64,000 nucleotides of DNA from an uncultured SAR116 cluster alpha proteobacterium (GCA_902593735.1 CACJJL010000008.1:1-64000), one strand, 5' to 3'; shown: positions 18,827 to 26,991, counted from the stretch's first letter. Notes: generated by a model from the letters alone, not told the origin. Numbers and translations: made by a program.

Positions 18827-19099
18827 ATGAAAGAAAAAGAAAAGACAATGAAAAATGCATTTTTAGCAAGATTAAATAATTATATTACGACCGCTTTTGA
18901 AAATATTGCTTTAACTAGAACAAGACAAGCATTAATTAGCTTAGACGATCGTACATTGGCTGATATTGGATACACAAGACAGCAAGTATTAAACGGAGAG
19001 TTCTTTAACGTAACAGACGTAGTTGACTTCCCAGCAGGTAAGTTAGGTGTAGAAAAGTCAACACAAGATAATAAGGCTAATGAAAAGGAAGCTGCGTAA
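18827..19099 (+). CDS. DUF1127 family small protein
   Basis: A 90-residue protein whose DUF1127 motif LISLDDRTLADIGYTRQQV lies at about residues 36-54. Proteins of this family in alphaproteobacteria are small, stress-regulated and Arg/Lys-rich; CcaF1 of Rhodobacter sphaeroides binds RNA. ATG 18827 and ATG 18848 (MKNAFLARL) are both possible starts; the second begins at the usual family N-terminus. The 3' region carries two CCUCC-loop hairpins and a strong terminator, the layout known for ccaF1 and its CcsR RNAs. Confidence 0.9.
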   Translation: MKEKEKTMKNAFLARLNNYITTAFENIALTRTRQALISLDDRTLADIGYTRQQVLNGEFFNVTDVVDFPAGKLGVEKSTQDNKANEKEAA

Positions 19100-19104
19100 G
19101 GAAT

Positions 19105-19145
19105 TTAAGAATTAGTATCCTATCCTCCTCCCCTGGATATTAATG
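19105..19145 (+). ncRNA. CcsR/cuckoo-like hairpin RNA, copy 1
   Basis: Ten-pair stem ATTAGTATCC (19111-19120) with GGATATTAAT (19135-19144), including one G-U pair. It displays a 14-base loop that contains CCTCCTCCC at 19124-19132. That loop is complementary to Shine-Dalgarno sequences and is the defining motif of CcsR/cuckoo RNAs, which lie downstream of DUF1127 genes in other alphaproteobacteria. It begins 12 bases after the DUF1127 stop and would be processed from the 3' UTR. Assignment rests on structure, motif and position. Confidence 0.75.
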
Positions 19146-19150
19146 AAAGA

Positions 19151-19205
19151 TGGTGACATAACATAGAACTCAAATCCTCCCCCAAGGAAGTCATTATGTC
19201 ATCTG
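19151..19205 (+). ncRNA. CcsR/cuckoo-like hairpin RNA, copy 2
   Basis: Outer stem TGACATAA (19154-19161) pairs with TTATGTCA (19194-19201). The enclosed region carries CCTCCCCC at 19176-19183, a variant of the anti-Shine-Dalgarno loop motif. Inner pairing is weak. It directly follows copy 1 and precedes the shared terminator, so both are likely produced from the DUF1127 transcript. It is more diverged than copy 1, so confidence is lower. Confidence 0.6.
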
Positions 19206-19212
19206 AATAAGC

Positions 19213-19243
19213 AAGGACGAAGGTCACATCCTTCGTCCTTTTT
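19213..19243 (+). terminator. Rho-independent terminator of the DUF1127-sRNA transcript
   Basis: Perfect eleven-pair stem AAGGACGAAGG (19213-19223) with CCTTCGTCCTT (19230-19240), loop TCACAT, followed by further T residues. It is one of the strongest hairpins in the window and ends the DUF1127 and small-RNA transcript. Confidence 0.92.
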
Positions 19244-19297
19244 CGTTTGGGAATAAAATTTCAATGACTAATTAAAGAAAATTTAATATGTTAAGTA

Positions 19298-20188
19298 ATG
19301 CCTAAATTTTACCTTCACTACTTTAACCAAAGATTATCAAATACATTAATTGGGACTATTTTACTCATTTTAACTTATTTATTTTTCTCCGTTATGGAAT
19401 TAACAGCAAAAGAATTAGTATTAAGATTTAATCCTTTTTTAATTGTATTTGCTCGTTATTTATCTCAATTAATTTTATTACTTATAATATTCAATAAACA
19501 ATTTAAAACACACCTTAAAAGTAATTATAAACCATTACAAATTCTTAGGGGCGCATTATTAATGATAACAACCTGTTTTATGTTCACTGGTTTAGCATAC
19601 CTACAATTTGCAGAAAATATTTCAATTTACATGATTGGTCCTGTAATAACTACTATATTAGCCATTTTAATCTTAAAAGAAAAAATATCATTTACGCAAA
19701 TATTAGTAGTGATTATTGGTCTAATTGGTGCATTAATTATAGCTTCTCCCAATAAAGGTGAATTTAATTATGCCGTTATTTTCCCATTTTTAGCAGCTTT
19801 GTGTTTTGCTTTTTTTACTATTTCAACAAAATTTCTAAATACATCTGATAGCAATCAAACTACTCTTTTATTTACAGCTATAACTGGTACTATTTTGTCA
19901 TTACCGTTTATAATATATTTTTGGAAATGGCCAAACTTAAGCGACAGTATTTTAATGTTTTGTTTAGGTTTTTTAGCCACAGCAGGTCATTTCTTATTTA
20001 TTGAAGCTCTAAAATTAATTAATGCTTCTTTTGCTGCTCCATTTGTATATTTAACAGTACTTCTAGCGGCTTTTTGGGGGTATCTCTTATATGATGAGAC
20101 ACCAAGTCAGAATACATTTATTGGTGCATTCTTAATTATTACTTCTGGATTTATAATTACACGATTAAAAAAGAAAAATTTCAAATAA
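19298..20188 (+). CDS. DMT family transporter (EamA domains)
   Basis: A 296-residue protein with ten predicted membrane helices in two EamA repeats (about residues 15-145 and 155-290). The helix-3/4 region with RGALLMITTCFMFTGLAYL and the repeat-2 end VYLTVLLAAFWGYLLYDE are family hallmarks. Members export or import metabolites such as amino acids; the substrate is not predictable. It starts at ATG 19298 with no strong ribosome site. The AEC permease follows 30 bases downstream and may be co-transcribed. Confidence 0.88.
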   Translation: MPKFYLHYFNQRLSNTLIGTILLILTYLFFSVMELTAKELVLRFNPFLIVFARYLSQLILLLIIFNKQFKTHLKSNYKPLQILRGALLMITTCFMFTGLAYLQFAENISIYMIGPVITTILAILILKEKISFTQILVVIIGLIGALIIASPNKGEFNYAVIFPFLAALCFAFFTISTKFLNTSDSNQTTLLFTAITGTILSLPFIIYFWKWPNLSDSILMFCLGFLATAGHFLFIEALKLINASFAAPFVYLTVLLAAFWGYLLYDETPSQNTFIGAFLIITSGFIITRLKKKNFK

Positions 20189-20218
20189 AGGGCTTACCCA
20201 ATTTAATGAGAAAATTAA

Positions 20219-21133
20219 TTGATTAACTTACTTATAAACTCATTTGCACCAGTTGCAATATTAATTTTAATAGGCTATATTTCAGCAAAAAAATCAATAT
20301 TTAGTAACGAAAATTCCATCGCAATTATTAAATATGTCGGTGTAATTGCAGTACCAGCATTAACTTTAAAAATTATTTTATCTATAAATATTTCTAATGT
20401 TAATTGGACTCTTATTTTTAGCTATGTTTTTTCTGAATTAATTATTTATGTAACCGCATTATTAATTGGGAAATACATATTTAATCTTAAATGGAATGAA
20501 GCCATTTTAATTGGTATGGCCTCATCATTTGCTAATCACCTTTTATTTGTGTACCCTATTGCGTTAAATGAATATGAAGCAGATTTAATTCATCCAATAG
20601 TAGCAATAATAGGCTTTGATGTAATCTTTTTAGTTATAAATCTAATGATATTAGATCTTATAAAATTTAAAAATCTAAAATTAAAAAATATATTTATAAA
20701 ACAATTCTCTAATCTACCGCTTTTAGCACTTCTCTTAGGTTTAACTATAATTTTTCTTGATATTGAGATACCTATCAGTATTGATAGGGCACTCGATTTT
20801 ATTGCAAATTCTGCGGCACCATGTGCTCTATTTGCAGCTGGTATTATACTTTCCCAAAAATTAGAAAAAACTGAAATGAAAATTTCAAATTTAATTATCT
20901 TGTTCAAAATAATTCTTCATCCAGTTTTATTAATATTGATTATATGGAATTTAGATAATATTGATTTCTCATTAGCTGAAACAACCATCATGGTTGCATC
21001 TGCGCCAGTAGGATTAATGGCATTAATTTTCTCTACTCAATACGGTGTAAATCCAAATGCAATTACAAGAGCATTGATGATTACAACTTTATTTTCTATA
21101 GTAACGGTACCTTTAGCAAGTATGTTTGGATAA
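20219..21133 (+). CDS. AEC family transporter
   Basis: A 304-residue protein with about ten membrane helices of the auxin-efflux-carrier family (bacterial members such as MdcF move malonate and other organic acids). The N-terminal IGYISAKKSIFS, the helix-2 IAVPALTLKII, and the C-terminal SAPVGLMALIFSTQYGVNP are typical. It begins at TTG 20219; the nearby ATG at 20206 leads to a stop after six codons. The substrate is unknown. Confidence 0.85.
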   Translation: MINLLINSFAPVAILILIGYISAKKSIFSNENSIAIIKYVGVIAVPALTLKIILSINISNVNWTLIFSYVFSELIIYVTALLIGKYIFNLKWNEAILIGMASSFANHLLFVYPIALNEYEADLIHPIVAIIGFDVIFLVINLMILDLIKFKNLKLKNIFIKQFSNLPLLALLLGLTIIFLDIEIPISIDRALDFIANSAAPCALFAAGIILSQKLEKTEMKISNLIILFKIILHPVLLILIIWNLDNIDFSLAETTIMVASAPVGLMALIFSTQYGVNPNAITRALMITTLFSIVTVPLASMFG

Positions 21134-21209
21134 TAAAACTAAATCCCAGCGTAAAATTTAAACCCAATATACTCAAATTTTTTTGACAATTTGGTTCTAT
21201 TTTTTCCAT

Positions 21210-21740
21210 TTAACTAGCTGCAAAAGGTATAAATGAAATATCATTTATATAATGTACACCTGCAGAAATTATAACTTATTAAAGGCCTTCTTCTTTCACA
21301 ATTTTTGTAAAAGATCTACATACACGAGGTGGTATAGAGTTTGTATCATGTTTTTTTCAAACTAACTCTTCTGATCCATCATTATTCCACTTGATAAGAA
21401 ATTCTCCCTCTAAAACTGTAAAAGTGTCTAAAGTTGCTTGATGTTTGTGAAGGACTGGGCCTTTACCAACAGGACAATTAGCTAAAGACATTGTAATTCT
21501 TCAGCTCCATCTATAGGTGCATCTGTGTTGTTAGGGGTTTTACCTTCTGAGGGATCAAGCCCGGTTACAGAAAGTAATTCACATGCATAAACAATATTTT
21601 ATCTACTTGAGGAATATCTTTGTCAATTCGAATAGGTAGTGGCTTTAATTTAGCAAATCTAGAAATATTTTTTCGATTGTTGGTTTTTGTTATTTTTAAA
21701 GTTTTAATAATATCCTCATCAATAATTATTAATTATAATA
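21210..21740 (-). pseudogene. Degraded cupin-domain protein gene
   Basis: The 696 bases between the AEC gene and the second cold-shock gene contain no intact frame. The minus strand encodes successive blocks of one cupin protein: AKLKPLPIRIDKDIPQ, YACELLSVTGLDPSEG, CPVGKGPVLHKHQATL then DTFTVLEGEFLIKW, HDTNSIPPRVCRSF and VIISAGVHYINDI. At least two frame changes separate the first three blocks. Stop codons interrupt the rest: a TGA near 21358, and two adjacent TAA at 21276-21281. The order and spacing match a single-domain cupin of about 170 residues. Decay looks recent because the blocks remain readable. Confidence 0.75.
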
Positions 21741-21829
21741 ATTAAAATAATATAAATTAAAAGAAACTTTAAAAATCTCTAAAAATAAAGTAGGGCGAAA
21801 AGCTTTTTTATAAAAAATAAAAATATCAA

Positions 21830-22036
21830 CTATAATGGTTGAATATTAACAGCTGCTTCTTTACCATTTTTACCAGTTTCAAGATCAAAACTAATTTTTG
21901 CACCATCGTTCAATGTATTCATTCCAGCAGCCTCTACAGCAGAAATATGAACAAAAACATCTTTCGATCCACCTATAGGTTCTATAAAACCATAACCTTT
22001 GTTTGCATTAAACCATTTAACTGTACCATTTGGCAT
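21830..22036 (-). CDS. Cold-shock protein, CspA family (copy 2)
   Basis: Single cold-shock domain of 68 residues with RNP1 KGYGFIEP and RNP2 DVFVHIS intact. It is closely similar to copy 1 but ends in KNGKEAAVNIQPL. It has a strong ribosome site, AAGGAG, eight bases ahead of ATG 22036, and a long structured leader. It likely acts as an RNA chaperone at low temperature or during growth arrest. Confidence 0.97.
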   Translation of the reverse strand: MPNGTVKWFNANKGYGFIEPIGGSKDVFVHISAVEAAGMNTLNDGAKISFDLETGKNGKEAAVNIQPL

Positions 22037-22175
22037 AATAAACTCCTTGTTGTTAGCTTAAATGTTAAGCTTTATTGTTCAATCAAAACACGCTTGACTA
22101 TATTGAACATTACATGACCAAGGAAGTCGATCGTATTAGTCAGACTTACTGACTGCCTTCTTAGGCTTAGATAAA
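22037..22175 (-). promoter_or_regulatory. Structured 5' leader of cold-shock copy 2
   Basis: Three inverted repeats fill the leader: AGCTTAA/TTAAGCT (22055-22061 and 22065-22071) right before the ribosome site, TGTTCAAT/ATTGAACA (22076-22083 and 22102-22109), and AGTCAG/CTGACT (22138-22143 and 22149-22154). A long foldable leader resembles the temperature-responsive leader of E. coli cspA. The AT-rich stretch beyond 22170 (for example the TATATT-like box near 22175-22185) probably holds the promoter. Confidence 0.45.
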
Positions 22176-22219
22176 TATATCATTATTCTATAATTTTAAA
22201 TTTAGCAAATAAAATAAAT

Positions 22220-22660
22220 TTAATTTATTATTAAAATCTCTAAAGAATTTAAAAATTTACCTTTGTCTGCTTTAGTGAAATTTTTATTTTTCCCTTGTAA
22301 AAAAGGATCTGATGACCTTAAGTCAGACATTAAATCTCTAGTGGCTAGTAAATTTCCAATATTCTTTAAATTTAAAATTAAACCATCGTGTTTTAAAACA
22401 GATGCGCCTTTATCAATGCACTTTGATGCCAATGAAATATCAGAGGTTACAACAATATCTTTTGGATTTATATTTTCAAATATCCATTTATCTGCTTCAT
22501 CTGATCCTTGAGGAACTATAATTAAATTTATTAAATTATTTCTAAACGGCCTTATACCTCCATTACAAACCATAAAAACCTCAATTTTATGGCGTGTAGC
22601 AACTTTCATTATTTCGTCTTTAACTGGACATGCATCAGCGTCAACGTAAATTTTTTTCAT
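22220..22660 (-). CDS. YaiI/YqxD family protein (DUF188)
   Basis: A 146-residue protein of the PIN-like YaiI/YqxD family. It opens with IYVDADACPVKDEI, holds QGSDEADKWI near residues 51-60 and DIVVTSDISLA near 68-78, and ends with the conserved R-DLMS-LR block. The acidic residues suggest a metal-dependent nuclease fold, but function is not established. It overlaps the upstream 95-residue gene by four bases (ATGA) and is probably co-translated. Confidence 0.9.
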   Translation of the reverse strand: MKKIYVDADACPVKDEIMKVATRHKIEVFMVCNGGIRPFRNNLINLIIVPQGSDEADKWIFENINPKDIVVTSDISLASKCIDKGASVLKHDGLILNLKNIGNLLATRDLMSDLRSSDPFLQGKNKNFTKADKGKFLNSLEILIIN

Positions 22661-22944
22661 AATCTTATGATTTTGTCTTCTAATTCTAATTGAGGAATTA
22701 ATCCTTTTAACCTTTTAAAAGACTCATTTTCGGACAAAGCTGGCACTATTGCGATACCTTTCATATTTTCTATTTCTATTGCAATATCAGAATTATTTTC
22801 ATTTCTAAAAAGAACACACTCTTCAGGCAAGGAAAATATTAGTTTCCAAACAGGCACTTTTCTTGGATAACTTAAATATCTATTAACTCTTGAAGCATCA
22901 ATAGTTAATTTTTCAATTGTTTTAATTCTCTCACCAGTATTCAA
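22657..22944 (-). CDS. Hypothetical protein upstream of yaiI
   Basis: A 95-residue soluble protein I do not recognise, with no membrane segment or signal peptide. It includes a VPVWKLIFSLPEECVLFRN stretch and a mixed alpha/beta pattern. It overlaps yaiI by four bases, which argues that it is a real gene. A short region of about 80 bases separates it from the divergent NIPSNAP gene. Confidence 0.6.
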   Translation of the reverse strand: MNTGERIKTIEKLTIDASRVNRYLSYPRKVPVWKLIFSLPEECVLFRNENNSDIAIEIENMKGIAIVPALSENESFKRLKGLIPQLELEDKIIRL

Positions 22945-23040
22945 TTTATATCCCTAGAATTATAAAGTTTAATAATCCTTTAAAATTATATATAAAAAAT
23001 GTTAATAATTTATTTATTTTAATTTTTGAAGGAAAAATTT

Positions 23041-23364
23041 ATGCTTTTGGATGTTAGAACCTATAGATGCAAACCTGGTACAATTAATACTCATCTTAAA
23101 CTTTATAGTGAAAAGGGTAAGCCAGCACAATCAAAGCATTTAGGACAACCACTACTTTTTGCAACCACAGAGACTGGTAATCCAAATGAATATACTCATA
23201 TATGGGTATATAAAAATGCTGACGACAGAGAAATGAAGAGAGCAGCTATGTGGTCTGATCAAGATTGGATTAATTACACTCAAGAAAGCGCAAAACTAGG
23301 TGCATTAGAGTCCCAAGAAAACAAGTTGCTTAAACCTGTAGATTTTTATGATTTGAAAATTTAA
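23041..23364 (+). CDS. NIPSNAP family protein
   Basis: A 107-residue ferredoxin-like (dimeric alpha/beta barrel) protein of the NIPSNAP family. It begins LLDVRTYRCKPGTINTHL and contains YTHIWVYKNADDREMKRAAM near residues 60-80, both typical. NIPSNAP-like proteins often accompany catabolic genes, but their reaction is mostly unknown. I chose ATG 23041 because GAAGGA sits at good spacing ahead of it. A TTG at 23026 is in frame but would put that ribosome site inside the gene. Confidence 0.85.
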   Translation: MLLDVRTYRCKPGTINTHLKLYSEKGKPAQSKHLGQPLLFATTETGNPNEYTHIWVYKNADDREMKRAAMWSDQDWINYTQESAKLGALESQENKLLKPVDFYDLKI

Positions 23365-23372
23365 TTAGATAC

Positions 23373-24509
23373 TTACGCAGGTTTTGCTGTTCTATCTAAG
23401 AATTCGTCTCTTCGAGATAAATAAAAAGAATAACTATCTGGAAGATAATCCTTTGCATTTTCTAAATTAAAGTGTGTAGCAGCTTTGTAAACCCATTGTG
23501 TATCTGCAAGTAACTCTCTACCCATAGCCACTAAATCAGCTCTATTATTTACAATAATATTATTAGCTTGTTCTCCGTTAATTATAGCGCCAACAGCCAT
23601 TGTGCTAATATCGGCATCCTTCTTAATTTTTTCAGAGTACGGAACTTGGAATCCTGGAATAATTTTTGATTTAGTGAGGACAGGTGATCCTGTAATACCA
23701 CCTGATGAACAATCTATTACATCTACACCAGCTTGCTTTAACACTTTTGCTAATGAAACGTTATCTTCTAAAGTAGCACCTTCACCTGGTGCATCAATTG
23801 AAGACAATCTATAAAAAATTGGCTTTCTATTAGGCCAAACTGATTTAATGTCAGCAATAATTTCTTTAGCAAATCTTATTCTGTTCTCAAATGATCCTCC
23901 ATATTGATCACTTCTATGGTTAGATATTGGAGAGAAAAAAGAATGTAATAAATAGCCATGTGCTCCATGAATTTCAATTAGATCAAAACCAGCCTTATCT
24001 GCTCTTTGTGCTGCTACTTTAAAAGCTTGTTTAACACTATTTATATCTTCTACAGTCATTTCTCTTGGCACTGGCAAATTTTCATTGATTGGAATAGCAC
24101 TAGGACCAATAGTTTGCCATGCAGGTTCTCTTTTATCATCTTTAGTGATTGGAGAAGCTCCATCCCATGGTCTTAAAAAACTAGCTTTTCTTCCAGCATG
24201 AGCAAGTTGTATTCCACTTACACAATTATATTCTTTAAAGGTTTTAGCAATTTTCGATAAACCTTCTATGTGATCGTCACTCCAAATTCCAGTACACCCA
24301 TGACCAATTCTACCTTCAGGCGAAACGCCAGTTGCTTCAATAAAAGCAGCCCCTAATCCAGAAAAAGCAAATCTTGAATAATGTTGTAAGTGCCAGTCAC
24401 TTATAATACCGTTTTTAGCTTTATATTGACACATAGGAGATAAAACCACCCTATTTCTAAGGGTTATGGATTTTATACTTAAAGGGGAAAACAAAGGTAC
24501 TTCATTCAT
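23373..24509 (-). CDS. NADH:flavin oxidoreductase, Old Yellow Enzyme family (YqjM-like)
   Basis: FMN-dependent ene-reductase of 378 residues. The thermophilic-like/YqjM signatures are present: the Cys27 motif LSPMCQY, the IQLAHAGRKAS block and the substrate-binding IEIHGAHGYLLHSF with its His pair. SPISNHRSDQYGGSFENR is also intact. These enzymes reduce activated C=C bonds, and some members act on nitro compounds. It is likely co-transcribed with the upstream HpcH/HpaI aldolase gene (18 bases apart), which suggests use of an unsaturated organic acid. Confidence 0.93.
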   Translation of the reverse strand: MNEVPLFSPLSIKSITLRNRVVLSPMCQYKAKNGIISDWHLQHYSRFAFSGLGAAFIEATGVSPEGRIGHGCTGIWSDDHIEGLSKIAKTFKEYNCVSGIQLAHAGRKASFLRPWDGASPITKDDKREPAWQTIGPSAIPINENLPVPREMTVEDINSVKQAFKVAAQRADKAGFDLIEIHGAHGYLLHSFFSPISNHRSDQYGGSFENRIRFAKEIIADIKSVWPNRKPIFYRLSSIDAPGEGATLEDNVSLAKVLKQAGVDVIDCSSGGITGSPVLTKSKIIPGFQVPYSEKIKKDADISTMAVGAIINGEQANNIIVNNRADLVAMGRELLADTQWVYKAATHFNLENAKDYLPDSYSFYLSRRDEFLDRTAKPA

Positions 24510-24527
24510 TTATAATTCCTCAAAATG

Positions 24528-25313
24528 CTAATTTTGTAATTTAAAATAAGATCTGAGTTTATTAGATCTTTGAAAAGCTGATTGCATCATAAACGAAAGA
24601 TCGGAACCGGACAATATGAATCGCATTCCCATTTTAATATACTCAGACATAAGCTCTTCATTATAAACACCTCCCATTCCAGGTGTTTTTCCATATTTTA
24701 AACACGCTTCTATCACTTTGATATAAGCATCTTTCACTTTTAGATTAGAGTAATCACCTGGAATACCCATCTCCATGCATAAATCATTGGTGCCTATCAA
24801 TACAACATCAACGCCATCAATTGCAGCTATGCTATCAACATTATCTATAGCTTCTGGACTTTCTAACATTATAACTATCAGCATATTTTTATTAATTGTA
24901 TTTGCTACATCTGCTATTGGCTGTTGTTTAAAATCTAATTGTGGCAAAACTCCTGTCATTGATCTTTGACCTTTGGGTGGATAAAGACAATATGAAACTA
25001 ATTTTTTGGCAATATCTGCATTTTCAACGTGTGGGAATACTACTCCCATCGCTCCACAATCAAGAACTCTTGTAGCGTGATGATGAGCAAAGTCTGGTAC
25101 CCTTACAATTGGAGTTATTCCTGCATCTTGAGCGGCAACTGAAATTTGCGATGCAACATCAATATCCATACTATTATGTTCCATATCAATGAACAACCAA
25201 TCATAACCACTTGTGGCCATTATTTTGCCTACATCAACAGTTCTGCTTTGCCTTAATCCAACTCCTAAACATAACTCATTTTTTAATATTTTCTCTTTCG
25301 CAATATTCTTCAT
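24528..25313 (-). CDS. HpcH/HpaI aldolase/citrate lyase family protein
   Basis: Class II 2-oxo acid aldolase of about 261 residues. The metal site and family motifs are visible: LFIDMEHNSMD near residue 40, ITPIVRVPD near 70, and VVFPHVENAD near 95. Members split 2,4-dihydroxy-hept-2-ene-dioate or related keto acids into pyruvate and an aldehyde. I chose ATG 25313; the open frame continues to a TTG at 25346, which would add eleven residues not typical of the family. It is divergent from an HpaR-like regulator, the usual arrangement for control. Confidence 0.9.
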   Translation of the reverse strand: MKNIAKEKILKNELCLGVGLRQSRTVDVGKIMATSGYDWLFIDMEHNSMDIDVASQISVAAQDAGITPIVRVPDFAHHHATRVLDCGAMGVVFPHVENADIAKKLVSYCLYPPKGQRSMTGVLPQLDFKQQPIADVANTINKNMLIVIMLESPEAIDNVDSIAAIDGVDVVLIGTNDLCMEMGIPGDYSNLKVKDAYIKVIEACLKYGKTPGMGGVYNEELMSEYIKMGMRFILSGSDLSFMMQSAFQRSNKLRSYFKLQN

Positions 25314-25526
25314 AAATCTTATCCACACTTTTTTACAATTAAGCAATAACTATAAAATAAAATTAACATCTTAAATATTTTTTTAAACAAAAATATATTT
25401 TTTGATTTAAATAAATCTACATGTTGTTATATTATTCGATAATTTTTATCTTAATGGGGGTATAGAAAAATCAAAGAATTAAACCCAATTCCTTTTCCAG
25501 AAACAAGCAAAGCTCTGCCAATAGCA

Positions 25527-25919
25527 ATGCTCAGAGCAAGAGAAGCTCTAATGTTATCCTTCAGACCAATCCTAGCAAAACACGGTTTCACAGAACAACA
25601 ATGGAGAGTATTAAGAGTACTTGGTGAAAAAGGTCCTTCTGATGCCGGTCAAGTAGCATTTGATGCTTGCATATTAGCTCCAAGTCTTTCAAGAATTATT
25701 GGAAAACTTGAAAATGAAAAATTTATTTCTCGGTTTGTTGATCGAAAAGATGGAAGAAGGGTAAATTTAGTCCTTACAAATCTAGGAGAAGAAATTTTGA
25801 ATAAAATTGTTCCTGACATGGATGTAGTTTATAAAGCAATTCAAAAACGTTATGGTGAAGAAAAACTTGCAAAATTACTTGAATTACTTGGAAGTGTAAG
25901 CGAATGGAGAGGAAGATAA
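25527..25919 (+). CDS. MarR family regulator, HpaR-like
   Basis: Winged-helix regulator that resembles HpaR, the repressor of homoprotocatechuate operons. The core TEQQWRVLRVLGEKGP, the recognition helix region CILAPSLSRIIGKLE and the wing VDRKDGRRVNLVLT are intact. ATG 25527 gives 130 residues, but conserved sequence (PETSKALPIA) reads through in frame further upstream with no canonical start. An ATG at 25454 followed by a run of G would be in frame if one G were missing. The true start, or a frameshift, therefore needs checking. It is divergent from the HpaI-type aldolase. Confidence 0.85.
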   Translation: MLRAREALMLSFRPILAKHGFTEQQWRVLRVLGEKGPSDAGQVAFDACILAPSLSRIIGKLENEKFISRFVDRKDGRRVNLVLTNLGEEILNKIVPDMDVVYKAIQKRYGEEKLAKLLELLGSVSEWRGR

Positions 25920-25921
25920 AC

Positions 25922-26962
25922 TTATAAAAAAACTAAATCAAATTTTCTAGAGATATCATCTAAAGTCATTAAAGTTTGTTTACTAAATTTAATACCATTT
26001 TGAATGGCCTCTTTCCTGTTCAATAGTGCTTTTTGTCCAGGCATTCTTACTTTACTATTTTTATTAATAGGAGGATTATTAACACATTCATTATAAAGAA
26101 AACTCATTTCATTTTTAAAAGCTTTCAAACCAGCAAAAGCTTCAGGATCAATCACTTGAATGTAAATAGATAGATTCATAGATTTAAGTTTTCTACTTCT
26201 TCCAGATCCTGATAGACCTTGGGATAATGCTTCAATTCCTAAGGCAAGTCCAAATCCTTTATGCCCATACTCCAGACCTCCTAGAGGCATCACTGTTCCA
26301 TCATTTTCAAAAACTTCTTTAGGGTCATTTGTAGGAATTCCATCCCTAGTAAGCAAACAATTAAAATCAAACATCTCTTTTTTGACTATTTTATCTGCAA
26401 TCATATTATTGGTTGTGATTGAAGCACTTATATCTATTAGTACAGGTTCATAATTTGTTGGAAATGCTAAAGCCATTGGATCTGGAGTAAGTAAAGCTTT
26501 AGTTCCACCAAATGGGGCAACTGTTGCAGAGGAAGGTACTGAACATTTAATCATTGGTACTAAACCTTGTTCAACTATTGGTAATAGATAAGCTACTAAT
26601 GCGCCATTATGATGACTATTCTTAATTAAAACAGTTGAAACGCCGTGGATTTTTGCACGTTCAGATGATAATTTTAATCCACGTTTAGTTAACCATATAC
26701 CAGGAAGTTTTTCACCATCTATTGTTATACAACTTCCAGTATCATTAATTATGGTTTGATTGCCAGTAATATTCATATTACCTGCTTCAATATCTTTAAT
26801 ATAAAGTGGTAAAAGTCTAACACCATGAGTTGAGTGTCCCATCATGTCTGCTTCAACTAAAACTTCTGAAGTGTCTTTTGCCTTTTCATAATCCATTCCT
26901 AATTTTTTAAAGATTGAAGTACAAAATTTTTTTAATTTAGATTGGATTATTATTCTAGACAT
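25922..26962 (-). CDS. Ldh family NAD(P)-dependent oxidoreductase
   Basis: A 346-residue member of the malate/L-lactate/L-sulfolactate/ureidoglycolate dehydrogenase family. DMMGHSTHGVRLLPLYI near residues 39-55, the catalytic-His region IKNSHHNGALVAYLLPI near 123-139 and GLEYGHKGFGLALGIEAL near 232-249 are present. Members use 2-hydroxy acids as substrates; AllD (ureidoglycolate dehydrogenase) belongs here too. AllA is already present at 52.9 kb, so an AllD role is possible but unsupported. Its stop codon is two bases from the end of the convergent hpaR-like gene. Confidence 0.88.
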   Translation of the reverse strand: MSRIIIQSKLKKFCTSIFKKLGMDYEKAKDTSEVLVEADMMGHSTHGVRLLPLYIKDIEAGNMNITGNQTIINDTGSCITIDGEKLPGIWLTKRGLKLSSERAKIHGVSTVLIKNSHHNGALVAYLLPIVEQGLVPMIKCSVPSSATVAPFGGTKALLTPDPMALAFPTNYEPVLIDISASITTNNMIADKIVKKEMFDFNCLLTRDGIPTNDPKEVFENDGTVMPLGGLEYGHKGFGLALGIEALSQGLSGSGRSRKLKSMNLSIYIQVIDPEAFAGLKAFKNEMSFLYNECVNNPPINKNSKVRMPGQKALLNRKEAIQNGIKFSKQTLMTLDDISRKFDLVFL

Positions 26963-26991
26963 TAGTTAGCTCATCAAGTTAGTAATTATAA

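Noticed and set aside
25922-26962. Ureidoglycolate dehydrogenase (AllD)
   Set aside because: It belongs to the same superfamily, but lies more than 25 kb from the allantoin operon, beside an HpaR/HpaI pair, and AllA already handles ureidoglycolate.
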